Origin: Scolanthus callimorphus
Lineage: Eukaryota; Cnidaria; Anthozoa; Actiniaria; Edwardsiidae
Length of the DNA stretch: 64,000 nt
Assembly: GCA_033964015.1 (NCBI GenBank)
Contig: CM066914.1
Coordinates: 7,431,831 to 7,495,830, forward strand
Direction of reading: 5' to 3'
The notes beneath the pieces were generated by a model, which did no database searches, was not told the DNA's origin, and saw nothing but the letters and a program-made list of their open reading frames with translations. A program made the translations under genes and the position numbers. This document shows, piece by piece, positions 26,375 through 37,879 of the stretch; within the stretch, counting starts at the first letter, position 1; each line of letters begins with the position of its first letter.

Positions 26375-27358
26375 TCAATAATGTCGAAATCGCCTTGTCT
26401 TAGAAATGACAAAGTTGAAGAATGCACTTCTTAGTTTTCTGCTGAAGGTAAAAAATATAACAGGATTGAGCGCACTTGTGATGTGCGGCAGAACGTACAC
26501 GAAGGTGGTGTTAAGAGGAAGGTTGAACTGGCGCAGGCACTTTGGACACCACGAGGCGAGTAATAAAATCACAAAGAACGGCAACCAGCATACTATGAAA
26601 CACGCTATTACAATGGCTAATGTCTGCGCGGCCTTGATTTCTCGCATCAGTGTTAGTCGTCCGCTCGCCGTGTTACCGTCCGCGAAGGCAGGCGGGGTTG
26701 GGTGTATAGCTTTGAAAGTGGATTTCCAGTTCTGTACCGCGACTACAAGGACGCCGCTATAGGTTATTAATATTATTTGTAGCGGTAGAAAAAACGCAAC
26801 TGAAGCTGCAAAGGTATAATAGTAAGGATCACTTGTTTTTGAGCAGCCGAAGTTGAAATACCCGACGATAAGGCTCGCGGGCGTGGTCCAGTTTGTCAGG
26901 CAGAGTGACGCGACAACAAGCGCCTCTAACCACACCAGGGAGAGACACAGGGTACCCGAACGATTTGTAACTACGCGGTGGTACCTGTGAGGGAACATAG
27001 TGGCGATAAATCTGTCCAATCCGATTAGAGCGAGATTAGTGAACGCCGCACAACGGCAGACCAAGTCCACCCAGATCCAAAATACACAGGCTTCCCGTCC
27101 CATGCACCAGTGTGTATTGTGTAAGGTTTGGTCAATGCGAAATGGAAGCGAAAACACAGCCACCATAAGATCGCTTACAGCGAGAGACACAACCAAGTAG
27201 TTCGTGAAGCGATGGAGTGATTCCGTCCATAAAATAGACAAGCATATGCAGCTGTTACCAATGAGGGTTACTATGGCAACCACTATTAGGTACGAGGCTT
27301 GAACGGCGTTCTCAAATGTGGTGGGCGCGTTACAAATCGGTTCCATCGTTAAGTTCAT
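26375..27358 (-). CDS. Class A (rhodopsin-like) GPCR, amine-receptor-like, intronless
   Basis: This is a 327-residue seven-helix receptor of the plasma membrane. Visible class A landmarks are GN (N35, 1.50), LAVSD (D63, 2.50), C91 (3.25) with C172 in loop 2 for the usual disulfide, D98 at position 3.32, DRF (115-117) in place of DRY, W143 (4.50), P192 (5.50), CWLP (257-260, 6.50) and NPxxF (298-302). Asp 3.32 is the amine-binding residue of aminergic receptors, so a biogenic-amine-like ligand is plausible. Cnidarians have many such orphan receptors with unproven ligands, so the ligand is inference. A possible N-glycosylation site (NLT) lies at residues 2-4. The single exon runs from ATG to stop without a break. 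Regulation cannot be read from the sequence. Confidence 0.9.
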   Translation of the reverse strand: MNLTMEPICNAPTTFENAVQASYLIVVAIVTLIGNSCICLSILWTESLHRFTNYLVVSLAVSDLMVAVFSLPFRIDQTLHNTHWCMGREACVFWIWVDLVCRCAAFTNLALIGLDRFIATMFPHRYHRVVTNRSGTLCLSLVWLEALVVASLCLTNWTTPASLIVGYFNFGCSKTSDPYYYTFAASVAFFLPLQIILITYSGVLVVAVQNWKSTFKAIHPTPPAFADGNTASGRLTLMREIKAAQTLAIVIACFIVCWLPFFVILLLASWCPKCLRQFNLPLNTTFVYVLPHITSALNPVIFFTFSRKLRSAFFNFVISKTRRFRHY

Positions 27359-27689
27359 TACGACTGTTTTAGTCCTTGTACTCTAATGCGAGGGATGTTT
27401 CAAACTCGCACTTCCGTATAATCACAGCAATGAACTGAACTTTCCCACTTCAGCTAGTTCTAGGTTCTCGCCTCGTCTACTCGATGGACCTTTTGGCTGG
27501 CAACTGCAAAAATAACAATAAGTCAATACCACAATCGTAACGGCCTGAGAATTAGACCCATTTTGCACCACCCAGTTTAGGACGCAGACTGGAAAATGAT
27601 ACTTTTTAGATTGACATCAAATTGAAATGTAGAGAAAGTCGAAATCCAAACAATACAACGCCGCATAGCTCTTACAGTGAAGCGAAACA

Positions 27690-28030
27690 AAATTCCTTCC
27701 CTTTCCGTTTCCTTCGTTGCCTTCCGTTCACTTTCCATTCCTTTACCGCTCTTTCCTTCACATCTCTACTTCTCTTTCCTTCTCTTCTGTTCAATTCCCT
27801 ATCCTGTCATTTCCTTTACCGCTCTTTCCTTCACTTCTACTTCTCTTATCTTCTCGTCTGTTCACTTCCTGTCCCGTCCTTTTCTTTCCCTTCTCTATTT
27901 TGCTTTTTCGTATCTTAATTCCTTTTCAACTTTATTGTTTTGTATTAGGTTTTTTCACTTTTCAGCGCTTCTTTCTCTTCCTTTTTACCCTTCGTCTTTT
28001 CTCTCTTTTTATTCTCCCTTTTCCGTTGCA
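27690..28030 (+). repeat. Polypyrimidine-rich tract
   Basis: About 340 bases almost entirely of C and T on the + strand, built of TTCC/CTTT-type words without a fixed period. The open frames through it are compositional and not genes. Confidence 0.85.
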
Positions 28031-28059
28031 TCAGCTTGGTATACAGAGCGTAGGTAGGC

Positions 28060-30090
28060 TAACCATTGGGTGAAATAAACTCAAGATTTCCACACCGGTT
28101 CAAAATAAACACTCGCTTGTCAGGTGACAAGATTGACACTGGACATTCAATATCTTTTGAGAATTCAATATGCCAAGAGAAAATTACAAATGACCTCACG
28201 ACCAAGGCGGTGAGGGACATTTTCAAAATGCAATAAAACGCAATCGCGGGAGGCCAAGCTAAGATGCGATCACTGTACGACCAAGCTTTTGAAAAAAATG
28301 TAGTTTTCACCTGGGGGCTTTTCTAATCTGTTTTATCTTTACCCGAAATTTGTTGTTTGCTGATCTGTTTGTTGTTAGGTAACGAGCAGTATTGTGTTGT
28401 TATCGTTCGGCCTCCGTACAGAAAATGAAGGATGATAATGAAATAAAGGAGACGAAAATACAAGATAATAACAACTGATATTGTTTGGCACTTTTGTCAT
28501 GTTGGTTGTCGTTTTTAAGATATTTTTTCTTTCTTTCAGGGGCTCGCCAGTAAGATGCTCGCTTTTAAGCAGATTTGTGTTTAAACTGGAAAAACCTCAA
28601 GTTTACTTTGAGAGAAATACAATAGAACTTCGATTTGACTACATCAATGGACGGGACCGGAAGATTTGTTGTTAAATACCCTATCAAATACATTTCCTGG
28701 AAAACTGCGATTTTTTCGCTTGATGATATTGGAAGCCTTTTAGGCAAAATCGTAAACGATTTTTTTTTCACAAGTCCGATGTTCAACTTACCTTATAACA
28801 AGGAGTTTCCGTTTTTCTTCTGTTGTCCTACGGTGTTTCATGGCAGAACTTCATCCTTATTTACCAAACACGCTTTGTTAATATAATTTCCAAAAACTTG
28901 ACGCGAAATTTCGAGGTGAACAAGCGAAGAGAACGACAAAAACAACGAAGGCAAAACTGCGAGTGTGCTTAACGTCCCCAAGAGTAGCGAGGAAGTTATT
29001 GCGACTTTGGAGCAGGTGATTGCCTGTCTGTCAGTGTATGAACAAAATCATACACACATGTGTTGAACTAAGCCTCTATAAGTCGGCAAAGTAACATCGG
29101 AAGCGATCAGAGACGGAAAAATACAGCAGTTAACTTCCTCGCGAAGCCGAACAAAGCGAAGAGCCAAGTTTCGATTCGCGCGATCTATGAGTCAGTCACT
29201 TGCGCAGGAGATCTTCCAGTCAACCAGAAATGCACCGTACACTTTGTTAAATAAGCAATTGTAGGCTCTGCCAATACGATCTAACCAACATAGAGGTTAT
29301 AGATTCAGTTGGAACAACTGTCAATCAACGTTTAAGATGTGTGCACTCATTAAAACGGCCCAAGTGTTTTTATCCACCCTATTTATACAAACGACAAACA
29401 CAAGGCGACATTGGACAGCGACAAATTCATTATAATATTCTACGAGCGTCTTTTTTTAACAGGGCTTACAGCTGACATAGACCATGATTATTACAAGGTA
29501 ACATAGCACATGCTGGATTTTAACATAAAGAAATTCGTTCGTTTGTCGTTGCGCGTGTGTTCTAAAAAAAAGAAAAAATATCCACTTCGGAACTCCGGAA
29601 AGATACTTTTTTCAACGATTTTCGGATGCTCGTCCAAGTTGGAATCCTTGACATCTCAACTAAAAAAAGAGATCTAGAGGCCAGTTGATATATTAATTCA
29701 AGTTTTTGAACAGTTATTTGTGTTTGTTTTGTTTTCTTCGTTTTCAAAACCAAAACATAAACAACACGGCGTGCAATGCATTATAGGACGGTGGCATGGA
29801 CCTTTAAGCAGCCTCTAAAAGGCCATTTATTTTCGTTTTTTTTTTGTTTCTAATTTTATAGCAAAGTAACAAGATTAACCATCTAAGTTTTTCTTTTGCT
29901 GCAAATCCCTAGTAATTTCTATTAGGAATTTTTCTACTGTTAGAAAATTTGTCTTGACTCACAATATGCAACAATTACGGTACAAAAACGTCCTAAATAA
30001 CAAACTCTATTGCATACGGCAAACGTCGTGCCAGAGTCGCGCAGTTCCAATTCAAACTATAAAAAGTTTTCTATTATAAAGTCTAATGAA
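28060..30090. other. Intergenic, nothing recognised
   Basis: No frame with family resemblance, no structured RNA and no clear repeat are visible in this 2-kb stretch. Confidence 0.4.
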
Positions 30091-30106
30091 CCCGTGCAGT
30101 TCGGCG

Positions 30107-30151
30107 ACCATGGACAGCTGTTTCGTCCTTATTAGGACTCATCAGCATGGT
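30107..30151 (-). ncRNA. Type I hammerhead ribozyme, canonical core
   Basis: On the minus strand all conserved parts are present in order. The stem I strand ACCATG (30151-30146) is followed by CTGATGA (30145-30139), stem II GTCC/GGAC with a 6-base TAATAA loop (30138-30125) and GAAAC (30124-30120). Stem III ACAG/CTGT has no loop, then comes the cleavage triplet GTC (ending at 30113), and CATGGT closes stem I. Every invariant core base (C3, U4, G5, A6, G8, A9, G12, A13, A14, A15.1, U16.1, H17) fits. Further stem I pairing (CGGC/GCCG) continues past a small internal loop. A loopless stem III is known from hammerheads in retrozymes, satellites and Penelope-like elements, which cleave best as dimers. 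I see no flanking retrotransposon frame. Confidence 0.85.
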
Positions 30152-30499
30152 ATAGCCGGTGTTTGCGCTGGGCCTAAGAGAAACTACCAAGGAACACACT
30201 TTTTGCTACACTTTTCTCAGTTATCTAGGGTATCGAATGACCCTTTGCGGGCACGGGTGAGCTAGCAAGCCCTTTTTTCGTGCGACTCTAGCATCTTATT
30301 GAGATATTTTGTTTCTACATGTGAATTGTTTTCTGTTTTTCGAAAGAAATCACTCCGTAACTGTTAGAACATGTTAGAATATGGGTGTGATATATTTGCC
30401 TTGTCGGGGTCTGTGCAAAGGAAAGGTAAATGTTCAGCGATTTAAACAGATGAAAGACAAGATTCCTCAGCAAGTCGACCTGACAGAACACTTGATCCC

Positions 30500-31075
30500 G
30501 TGACGTTCATCATGCGTGAAGATAGGAAGTGCCAGCGAACTCTACCGTAGCGGATAAGAATCAGCCTACTATCCACAGGGTACCCGACTAACCTTGCTTA
30601 CACCTTGATAAGCGTGACGTTTATCAGACGCGAAGTTACTAAGTGCTAACGTACTCTACCGTAGCGGATGAGAATCAGGCTACTCTCCACAGGGTACCCG
30701 ACTAACCTTGCTTACACCATGATAAGCGTGACGTTGATCAGACGCAAAGATAGGAAGTGCTATTACGTACTCTATCGTAGCGGATAAGAATCAGGCTACT
30801 CTCCACAGGGTACCCGACTAGCCTTGCTTAGGCCAGCATAAGCGTGACGTTGATCAGACGCGAAGGTAGCAAGGGGTAACGTACTCTACCATAGCGGATG
30901 AGAATCAGGCTACTCTCCACAGGGTACCCGACTAACCTTGCTTAGGCCATCATAAGCGTACGTTGATCAGACGCGAAGACAGGAAGTGCCGCTAACGTAC
31001 TCTATCGTAGTGGATGAGAATCAGCCTACTCTCCACAGGGAACCCGACTAACCTTGCTTTGGCCATGATAAGCTT
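30500..31075 (+). repeat. Satellite array, five units of 113-116 bp
   Basis: Units begin near 30500, 30614, 30728, 30844 and 30957, each with GTGACGTT.ATCAGACGCGAAG-like starts, TAGCGGATGAGAATCAG in the middle and CAGGGTACCCGACTAACC near the end. Units differ by scattered substitutions and 1-2 base indels. The array sits about 350 bp from the hammerhead; a link between them is not shown by sequence. Confidence 0.9.
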
Positions 31076-31139
31076 AGCCCAGGTTAATAAAACAAACAGT
31101 TTTTAAAGACTCTGTAGAGGTTTCTAGCCCTAAAAGTCT

Positions 31140-31480
31140 ATGCTAGTGAGGTAATGGAAATGTAGTGCCCCCGGATGCGGCGTATTTTTTGGGTATGAAA
31201 TTTGTAGTAAAACTATTTTTGGCTTGAAAATTGTACCAGATATTTTTTTGGGGGTTGAAAAATCTGCGGGTACTTTTGGGGGGTTGAAACTTCTGACAGG
31301 CTAGTTGATCATCAAGATACTGCCTTAAATACGCTGAAGCTGGGAAACATATGTATTTTAGGCTAAAAAGTTGGGTATTTTTTTGGTTATCAAATTTTGG
31401 GAGCAGGTATTTTTTTGGTTATCAAATTTATGGCTCAGGTAGTTTTTTGGGGTGTGAAGTTTAGAGCTCCGTCCTACCCC

Positions 31481-31511
<31 letters not shown>

Positions 31512-31560
31512 CCCACCCCACCCCCTGTCATTTTAATATCCGAGTACCCCCTGGGTAGTG
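31140..31560. repeat. Degenerate T/G-rich repeats with C-run and CA repeat
   Basis: Several copies of a loose unit containing TTTTTTGGTTATCAAATTT or TTTTTGGGGGTTGAAA occur here. They are followed by a C run (about 31480-31497) and a short (CA)n. Similar T/G or A/C-rich degenerate units recur at 33360-33440 and 43440-43735, so this is probably a dispersed repeat family. Confidence 0.6.
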
Positions 31561-31882
31561 ACCTCAACCCGTTTAAATCTCATGGAATTTGAAAGTTTCG
31601 ACCGAGACCCGGAGTCGAGGTCTCCCCGCCACATCTGAATAGTATGTCTATTTTTGTTTTTACTATTTTTTTACCTTCCCATCTTACGATTGATTTTAAC
31701 CTTTTTATTGTTTAGAGTTGTCCTCATTTTATTGAGCTTTTTAATTACCATGATAATCTATTATTGTAAAGCGCTTAGAACGGGCAATCCACTAAACTTG
31801 AATCCAAGCAAAAATAAATATATCCGGGTTGTCTGCGCAAACGTTTCTGATTGGCTAAATCGTCCGCACTCACTCCGCTTGG

Positions 31883-32633
31883 CCCTGAAGCTGTGTCTCC
31901 AAACGAAGTTCACAAACCTGAAGAGAAAGTGGATATCTCCACAGTGGGCGTGTTTTGGTTGGAAAAGATTCACTCTGGGCTAAGTTCTAATTCAAGCGAT
32001 TTTTTAAGCGAGGGACAAAGCTGCCATAGCCTCCATTTTGAAATCTCCCACAGAAACTAAAAGAACTCAGTTCGCACAGCCGAAATCACCATAGTCATCT
32101 AAACCTAAATGGTTCTGTCACAGATTACTTGCAGGAATGTGCAGGGACAATTATTATTCGAAAGCTTTACGCTGAGAATAAATTTCATCCAAGTTTGAAC
32201 AAACGTACACCGCCGTACACCGCCTTGCTTTCTGGAAGCACGCTAAGGCGAAATGCCACAAAGCCATGAATAATATTTCTAAGACTAAGTATAAATCCTG
32301 ACGCTGTATCGCAAATCGAAGGACACAAACCAGAAGAGAAGGAGGAAATCTCTCCAGTGGGCGTATTTTTGTTGGAAAAGATTCACCTTTGGCTAAGGTC
32401 TAATTCAAGCGATTTTTAAGCGAGGGACAAAGCCGCCATCGCGGCCATGTTGAAATCTCCTGCACATAAACTAAAAAAGAACACAGTTAACTTATCCGAT
32501 AGCACCATAGACAGTCAAACTTAAATGGTTCTATTACAGTTACATTTGTGTGTAGGGATAATTCTAATTCGAGAAAGATTTGAGCTGAGAAAAATTTCAT
32601 TCAAGTTTGAACAAACTTACACCTGGCACTGCC
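31883..32633 (+). repeat. Direct duplication of ~340 bp units
   Basis: Segment 31883-32225 recurs at about 32300-32633 at roughly 80% identity by eye. Landmarks in both are GTGGGCGT.TTT..GTTGGAAAAGATTCAC, TTCAAGCGATTTTT.AAGCGAGGGACAAAG and TTGAACAAAC.TACACC. The short open frames here lie within the duplicated block and have no family resemblance. Confidence 0.8.
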
Positions 32634-32704
32634 TACAGAGCGCGCGCTAAGTCATGAATGATATTCTCTAAATATTCCTACGATAAACTAAGAAATTTCT
32701 TAGA

Positions 32705-32745
32705 ACAGTTTAACTTTACCTTAGAACAGTTTAACTTTACCTGTT
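32705..32745 (+). repeat. Tandem duplication of 20 bp
   Basis: TTAGAACAGTTTAACTTTACC occurs twice head to tail. Confidence 0.9.
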
Positions 32746-33225
32746 TCTTCTCGTGCCTTACTGATAAGCATTATACAAACAATTCCAAAGTCAAATGTTT
32801 TTCTGTAATAGGCTGCGATTTCAATTTTAGCGGGTTCTTAGAAGATTTGAGACCCGGACTGACCTCACCAAGACACACACACGTGCGTCATTTTCTCCAC
32901 CAAAATCAGGGAGACCAGTGCAAAACAAACACACAAAAAGGGAGGTCATTAGTAATGTAAATCAGCAGTTTATGGAAGGGGAAACTTAGGTTGGGTCTTC
33001 TAGCGTCACGAAGTGACGGGCTGTTTTCTTGTAATAAATATAATAGCGTTTTTGAAGTGAAAATTATTTCGCAATGTTCAATTCTATTTATCTAAATACA
33101 TACTCTTCCCAAATAAATGACCTCGCGTCCCATGCCTATATGTGAAGAAGTGGAATTCTTGCCAATCACGGGGCATTTCTGAGACAACACACAAATAAAT
33201 TCTGGCACCGATTGCACCGATGCTA

Positions 33226-33740
33226 GGGGACTGTTCGTTAATTACGTCGCAGGGGGGCTGGTGGTTTTATGGGGGGGGGGGGGGGGGGGGGTGGATTGCA
33301 CCGATGCTAGGGGACTGTTCGTTAATTACGTCGCAGGGGGGGCTGGTGGTTTTATAGGGGGGGGGGGGGGTAAATTGCAGAACGTCGAAAATTTGGGGGT
33401 AAATTTTTAGAACACGCGAAACTTTTGGGGGGTGCATTTCAGTGTCATGCAACTTCTCTTCTCTTTTCTTGCCATTTTAGGGCTTGTTCTACCGGTACAT
33501 CCTCGTCAACAATCGTACTTACTTTAGACGCCATTTGGAAAATAGGAGACTGATACTAGCTTTGGATTAGCGCGCAGGGGGAGGGGGTAAAATTTCAAAT
33601 AGCCGTTTTTCGAAGGGGGTAGAAATTGAAACTACTTTTTTGTACGGGGGTAAGTTTTCAGAAAACCTACAAGCAGAAAAAAACCACCAGCCCCCCCCCC
33701 CCCCCCCCCTCCCCTGCGACGTAATTAACGAACAGTCCCT
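33226..33740. mobile_element. MITE with GGGACTGTTCGTTAATTACG ends and duplicated left end
   Basis: The left terminus GGGACTGTTCGTTAATTACG followed by a G tract and GGCTGGTGGTTTTAT occurs twice in tandem (about 33229 and 33310). The right terminus at 33678-33740 is its reverse complement, including a C tract and CGTAATTAACGAACAGTCCC. Homopolymer G/C tracts lie inside both ends. The interior is non-coding. Confidence 0.75.
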
Positions 33741-34079
33741 AGTTGCCTAATGGGTTTTATATTTTGATCAGGAAAAGGAGAACAATTCATTGAAAATCTG
33801 AAAAGCACAGGCTTTTCCCTTGCATTTCCCTCTCGTTTTTGTTGCATTTATTTGTTGCATTTTGCTGTACTTATTTTTCTAGCGCAGAAGCTTGCGCGTT
33901 TTTTTTTTTCAGGATTCCTGCAACCGGCTGATGGTCTGTCTCTCAAAGACAAGTCGTCCTCTTATAGGATACAGGCGACTACGGAGGACTTTGTGAAGGT
34001 CTAAAACACTGACGGAAAAAAAGATCTGCTCGCAGGGTAGAGTTTGGTACCTGGACATTTTGTGTTTCCACTGGGAAAA

Positions 34080-34810
34080 CGGACGGTGTAATTTGCAGGT
34101 GCAGGTGTGCAGGTGCAGGTGCGGGTTTGCAGGTGCAGGTGTGCAGGTGCAGGTGTGAATATGTCTATAAATAGTCTATAATCTATGTACAGGTTATATT
34201 TATTCCAACTAACCAATTTCTCCAGTTCGTCACCGAGTACAGGGCAGTCAAGAGCCGTGAGCAGTCAGAGCGCCAAATGCTGTTTTTCATCAAAGTAGTT
34301 TTGTTTGATACTTCACTGGAATGGGGCTACCTTTTATCGAACGTTTCTTAGCTTAGAAAGAACAGTCAGCATCTTAACTAGCCCTATTGCGAGAGAAACA
34401 TTGAAACGCCGCCGAGATTCAGCCATTTTGTTAACACAGGCAACCCACCTTTCGTGTTAAGGTGGGTTGCCTGTGTAAACAAAACAAAATGGCCGTCACT
34501 CGGCGGCGTTTCGATGTTTCTGTTCTTTCTAAGCTAAGAAACGTTCGATGAAAGGTAGCCCCACTCCTGTGAAGTATCAAACAAAAACGACTTTGATGAA
34601 AAAACAGCATTTGGCGCTCGGACTGCTCACGGCTCTTGACTGCCCTGTGGCCTGTACTCTCGGTGACGAACTGGGGAAAATTGGTTAGTTGGCATCAATA
34701 TAACTGTACATAGATTATAGACTATTTATAGACACATTCACACCTGCACCTGCACATCTGCACCTGCAAACCCGCACCTGCACACCTGCACCTGCAAATT
34801 ACACCGTCCG
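34080..34810. repeat. Large palindrome, ~360-bp arms, 7-bp centre
   Basis: The arms 34080-34451 and 34459-34810 are reverse complements over their whole length, at roughly 90% by eye. Each carries a GCAGGTGCAGGTGTGCAGGT-type minisatellite at its outer end and GCAACCCACCTT at the centre. No target duplication was recognised. The element could extrude as a 730-bp hairpin. It lies in the presumed intron downstream of the minus-strand signal-peptide exon. Confidence 0.85.
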
Positions 34811-34918
34811 CTGGGAAAACTACTGTTCCGTGATTAATCAAAGTGAATTCTGGATCTGTCTATTGTATACTATGTTACGTTATCATAAACTAATATGACG
34901 ATATGAAAATGGTTTTAC

Positions 34919-34991
34919 CTTCTCTGGGTTTGGACAAGGCAACATGGATGAACATCAGGGCGAAAAGGAATCGCAACATCAGATTAGCCAT
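34919..34991 (-). pseudogene. First exon of a small secreted-peptide gene, orphan copy
   Basis: ATG at 34991 on the minus strand opens a 24-codon signal peptide (MANLMLRF, then a hydrophobic core ending VALSKP) and stops at a GT donor (34918-34917). It is the same length (73 nt) and nearly the same sequence as the plus-strand exon at 40369-40441. Homology continues upstream through a TATATATA box near 35083. I could not find a matching cysteine-rich second exon below it; the 34080-34810 palindrome lies where the intron should be. It is therefore either an incomplete duplicate or a gene whose second exon is too diverged for me to see. Confidence 0.6.
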
Positions 34992-35519
34992 GGCAAAGTA
35001 ACAAAGACAACAAAGCACAAGGAAATCAACTGAACACAACAAAGGTTTGCAAGATTTACCTAAATGAGCATTCGGAGGGCATCTATATATACATTTATCA
35101 AATTCATTAATAATTTAAAAGGACAGTACAAAGGAAATCACGACCATTGTCTTAAAATACCGCACATACCTCAAAAATGACATTAATATTTAGTAAGAGA
35201 AGAGGACAGCGCCCCGAATAATGATTGCGATTGCCAAAGCGACCTGCTTGGTACATGTATGTCCAGTTGTTCGCAGTCCCAGCAGCACCTTACATGCCAG
35301 ATCTCGGCCACAACCCAATGTCCCAGCCACCAAGTCTGTTGCCCCAGAGTAATCTGAGCAATGAAGAGAAGGAGACAAGGCCATTGACATGCGAATTAAA
35401 GTTACTTAGTAAACTGTATTTGCTTTTTGAAAACAAGTCTTTACTAAAATATGTAATAACATTTGATGGTCTTTGATTAAATGTTTGAAATGCAAAACGT
35501 TTGCAATACATGATTTGAA

Positions 35520-35935
35520 GCATTTAAAAAGGTATTTTTAGCTCGAAAATCGGTAAAACGGCTTGCATTTCTTCGAAAAGAATTTTCACTCGCGAACGGC
35601 CGCCATGTTTATATTACGAAAATGGGCAAAACCGCTGAAAACTCGTCCCCAGACCGCGGATCCTCGTTCCCCGGATCCCCGGGTCCCCGTTCCTCGTTTT
35701 AGTAACATCCACTTCGTGGTAATGAGGCCCTAGTGGGGGATGTTACTAAAACGGGGAACGGGGACCCGGGGAGCAGGGATCCGGGGAGCGGGGAGCCGCG
35801 GACTGGGGACGAGTTTCCAGCGGTTTTGCCCATTTTGCATAATATAAACATGGCGGCCGTTTGCGAGTGGAAATTCCTTTCGAAGAAGTGCCAGCCGTTT
35901 TACCCGTTTTCGTGCTAAAATACCATTTTAAATGC
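35520..35935. repeat. Palindrome, ~190-bp arms, GC-rich centre
   Basis: Arms 35520-35710 and 35738-35935 are reverse complements. They contain GCATTTAAAA at the outer ends, GGCGGCCGT/ACGGCCGCC, CCGGGTCCCCG and GTTTTAGTAACATCC next to the centre. A partial relative of the inner part lies at about 36460-36535 (ACTCGTCCCCAGACCG and TTTTAGTAACATCCCC). It is non-coding. Confidence 0.85.
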
Positions 35936-37319
35936 AGTCAAAGTCAAGCAGATGAATTTGTGATGATGTGTGCGATGGAGTTCAGTCGCACTGGAGAGAG
36001 ATTAATGACACAAACGTGAGAGGCCACAGTTGCTTTTCTAAAAGTTTTACTCTTCTTTGTTCATGAGTGTCCCACTCAAGGTTATTTGAGAACTCATGTT
36101 TCTGTATCCAGGAAATCAGAGGATGGCTGTGTTGCTTTGACTGTCTGGCATGTGAAGATGAAGTAGTGCGAAGGCGTGTAATTTTCGTAATTTCCATCCT
36201 CTTATACATCATAGACCATCATACCAGTATACCTTTTCTCATCAACATAATTCCTGGGTTTCAATATTTTTCTTTGAAGGCTTTTGTTTTAACAACAAGA
36301 ATGAAAACATGCCGATGAAAAGATCCCACTTGTCAACTACTAGGCTGAGACAACTTGCTCTTGCAAACGTAATAATAGTTTTCCTTTTCTCACATCAGAG
36401 AAACAATTGTCTGTTATTTTCATTTTTCTCGCATCAGTGTGGTTTTCCACGAAAAATCCATCGAAACTCGTCCCCAGACCGTGGAGAAAAAGCTCCCCGG
36501 GTCCCCGCTCCCGTTTTAGTAACATCCCCGTGGGCGAGTCTGGGCAAAGCATAATTAGCCAATCAGAAAATACCAGAACGCAGGGCAAAGAAGATTTTAA
36601 ATATTTTTCTTGATTTATACTGAGAAGGTGAGCTCCCTGTGGTAACCATCATTTGCATTCTCGTATACGAGTGCCGAAAATTCAGGACAATAAATAGTGG
36701 CTTGTGCAACGTGCAACGCCATCCAACAAGGCTCGATATTCAACAGATTTCCTTTCGTTGTGACTAAAAGGCAATGCTACACGAGACAATTTCGTGCAGC
36801 TCGCAACGCAATAGACCTTTCCCGCATGAGCGGGGCCCAGTTAGTTTAGTAGATAAATAGTAAAGGTTAGTAGGTAGTAGGTAGCTTTTCTATGGCTCGC
36901 TGGAAGAGCATCACATGATGAATGTGATACCATAGTTCATTGTTTTTTTAATAAAGCTTATTATGAAGATGATGATGTTTCCCTGACAGACACTCAAGCG
37001 AAACCATTTCTTTGTTTGGTTAATGAGGGCAGTTAAGAAAACAAACAACAGGTGAAAATTGAGCGAGTGAAAATTGAGCGTGTGACATACCCCAACAATC
37101 TTAAAAAATATTATACGAGCGCGCAATAGGTGGGCGCATTTTCGGTCTAATTATAAATTCGAAATTTTATCAACGACTTAGCTCAAATTTGCCACAAGCA
37201 GTGGAAAGAGCGTGCTGAAATTAGTAAAACTGCCAAGTTTGAGACCGATCGGTTAAAAATTCGCGAAGATTCAGCCTTGCAAACAAACGTAAACAAGCCG
37301 TATTTTACAGAGGTTTGTA

Positions 37320-37879
37320 TAGCCTGTGTTCATCCGCTACTAACCCTAACCAACAAGAGGATTAGTAGCGTCTGTGAAATCCGGTACTAATCGTGTTCAG
37401 GTCACGCAATGAAAACTAAATTTGCATAGTAAGTTACAGTCAAAAGACATGAAGCGTTCCCCGCTAGAGTTGAATATTCAATTAACTATTCCATTGCTGA
37501 TTTCATTATTCAATCCAAATACAATTTTTCAATTCAATATTAAAAATATCATAGCTTTTGAAAATCGAAACTCGCTTTTTGTCTACGATTTCATGACAAC
37601 GCACGTTTTCTTTTGCACTTTGGCGCCTGTATGTCTGTTCTCGAAACATTCTGCACGCCTTTTGCTTCAAAAGGGCGTGCGTTGCCATAGAATCATAGAC
37701 AGAAAACGAATTTTAGATTTGCAACGGCTATAACGTGATCGTGAGCCAATCAGGAACGAGTCCCCGAGTCCTGGAGAAGGAATTGCGCGACTGAACACGA
37801 TTAGTAACGGGATTTCACAGACGTTACTAACCCTCTTGGAGGTTAGTAGCGGAGGTTAGTAGCGGATGTACACAGGCTA
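37320..37879. mobile_element. MITE with ~90-bp TIRs and 9-bp target duplication
   Basis: The termini TAGCCTGTGT...ACACAGGCTA extend as inverted repeats for about 90 bp, with TCCGCTACTAACC and TCTGTGAAATCC in both. The element is flanked by identical AGGTTTGTA at 37311-37319 and 37880-37888. Long TIRs with a 9-bp duplication are typical of Mutator-like elements. No transposase frame is present. Confidence 0.85.

Noticed and set aside
27622..28073. Overlapping open frames of about 100-126 codons
   Set aside because: They are products of the polypyrimidine tract, which lacks stop codons by composition.
30500..31075. CRISPR-like array
   Set aside because: Whole units repeat without unique spacers; this is a satellite in animal DNA.
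33914..34005. Cysteine-containing exon after a strong acceptor on +
   Set aside because: No upstream + strand exon joins it and it does not match the cysteine pattern of the peptide gene.
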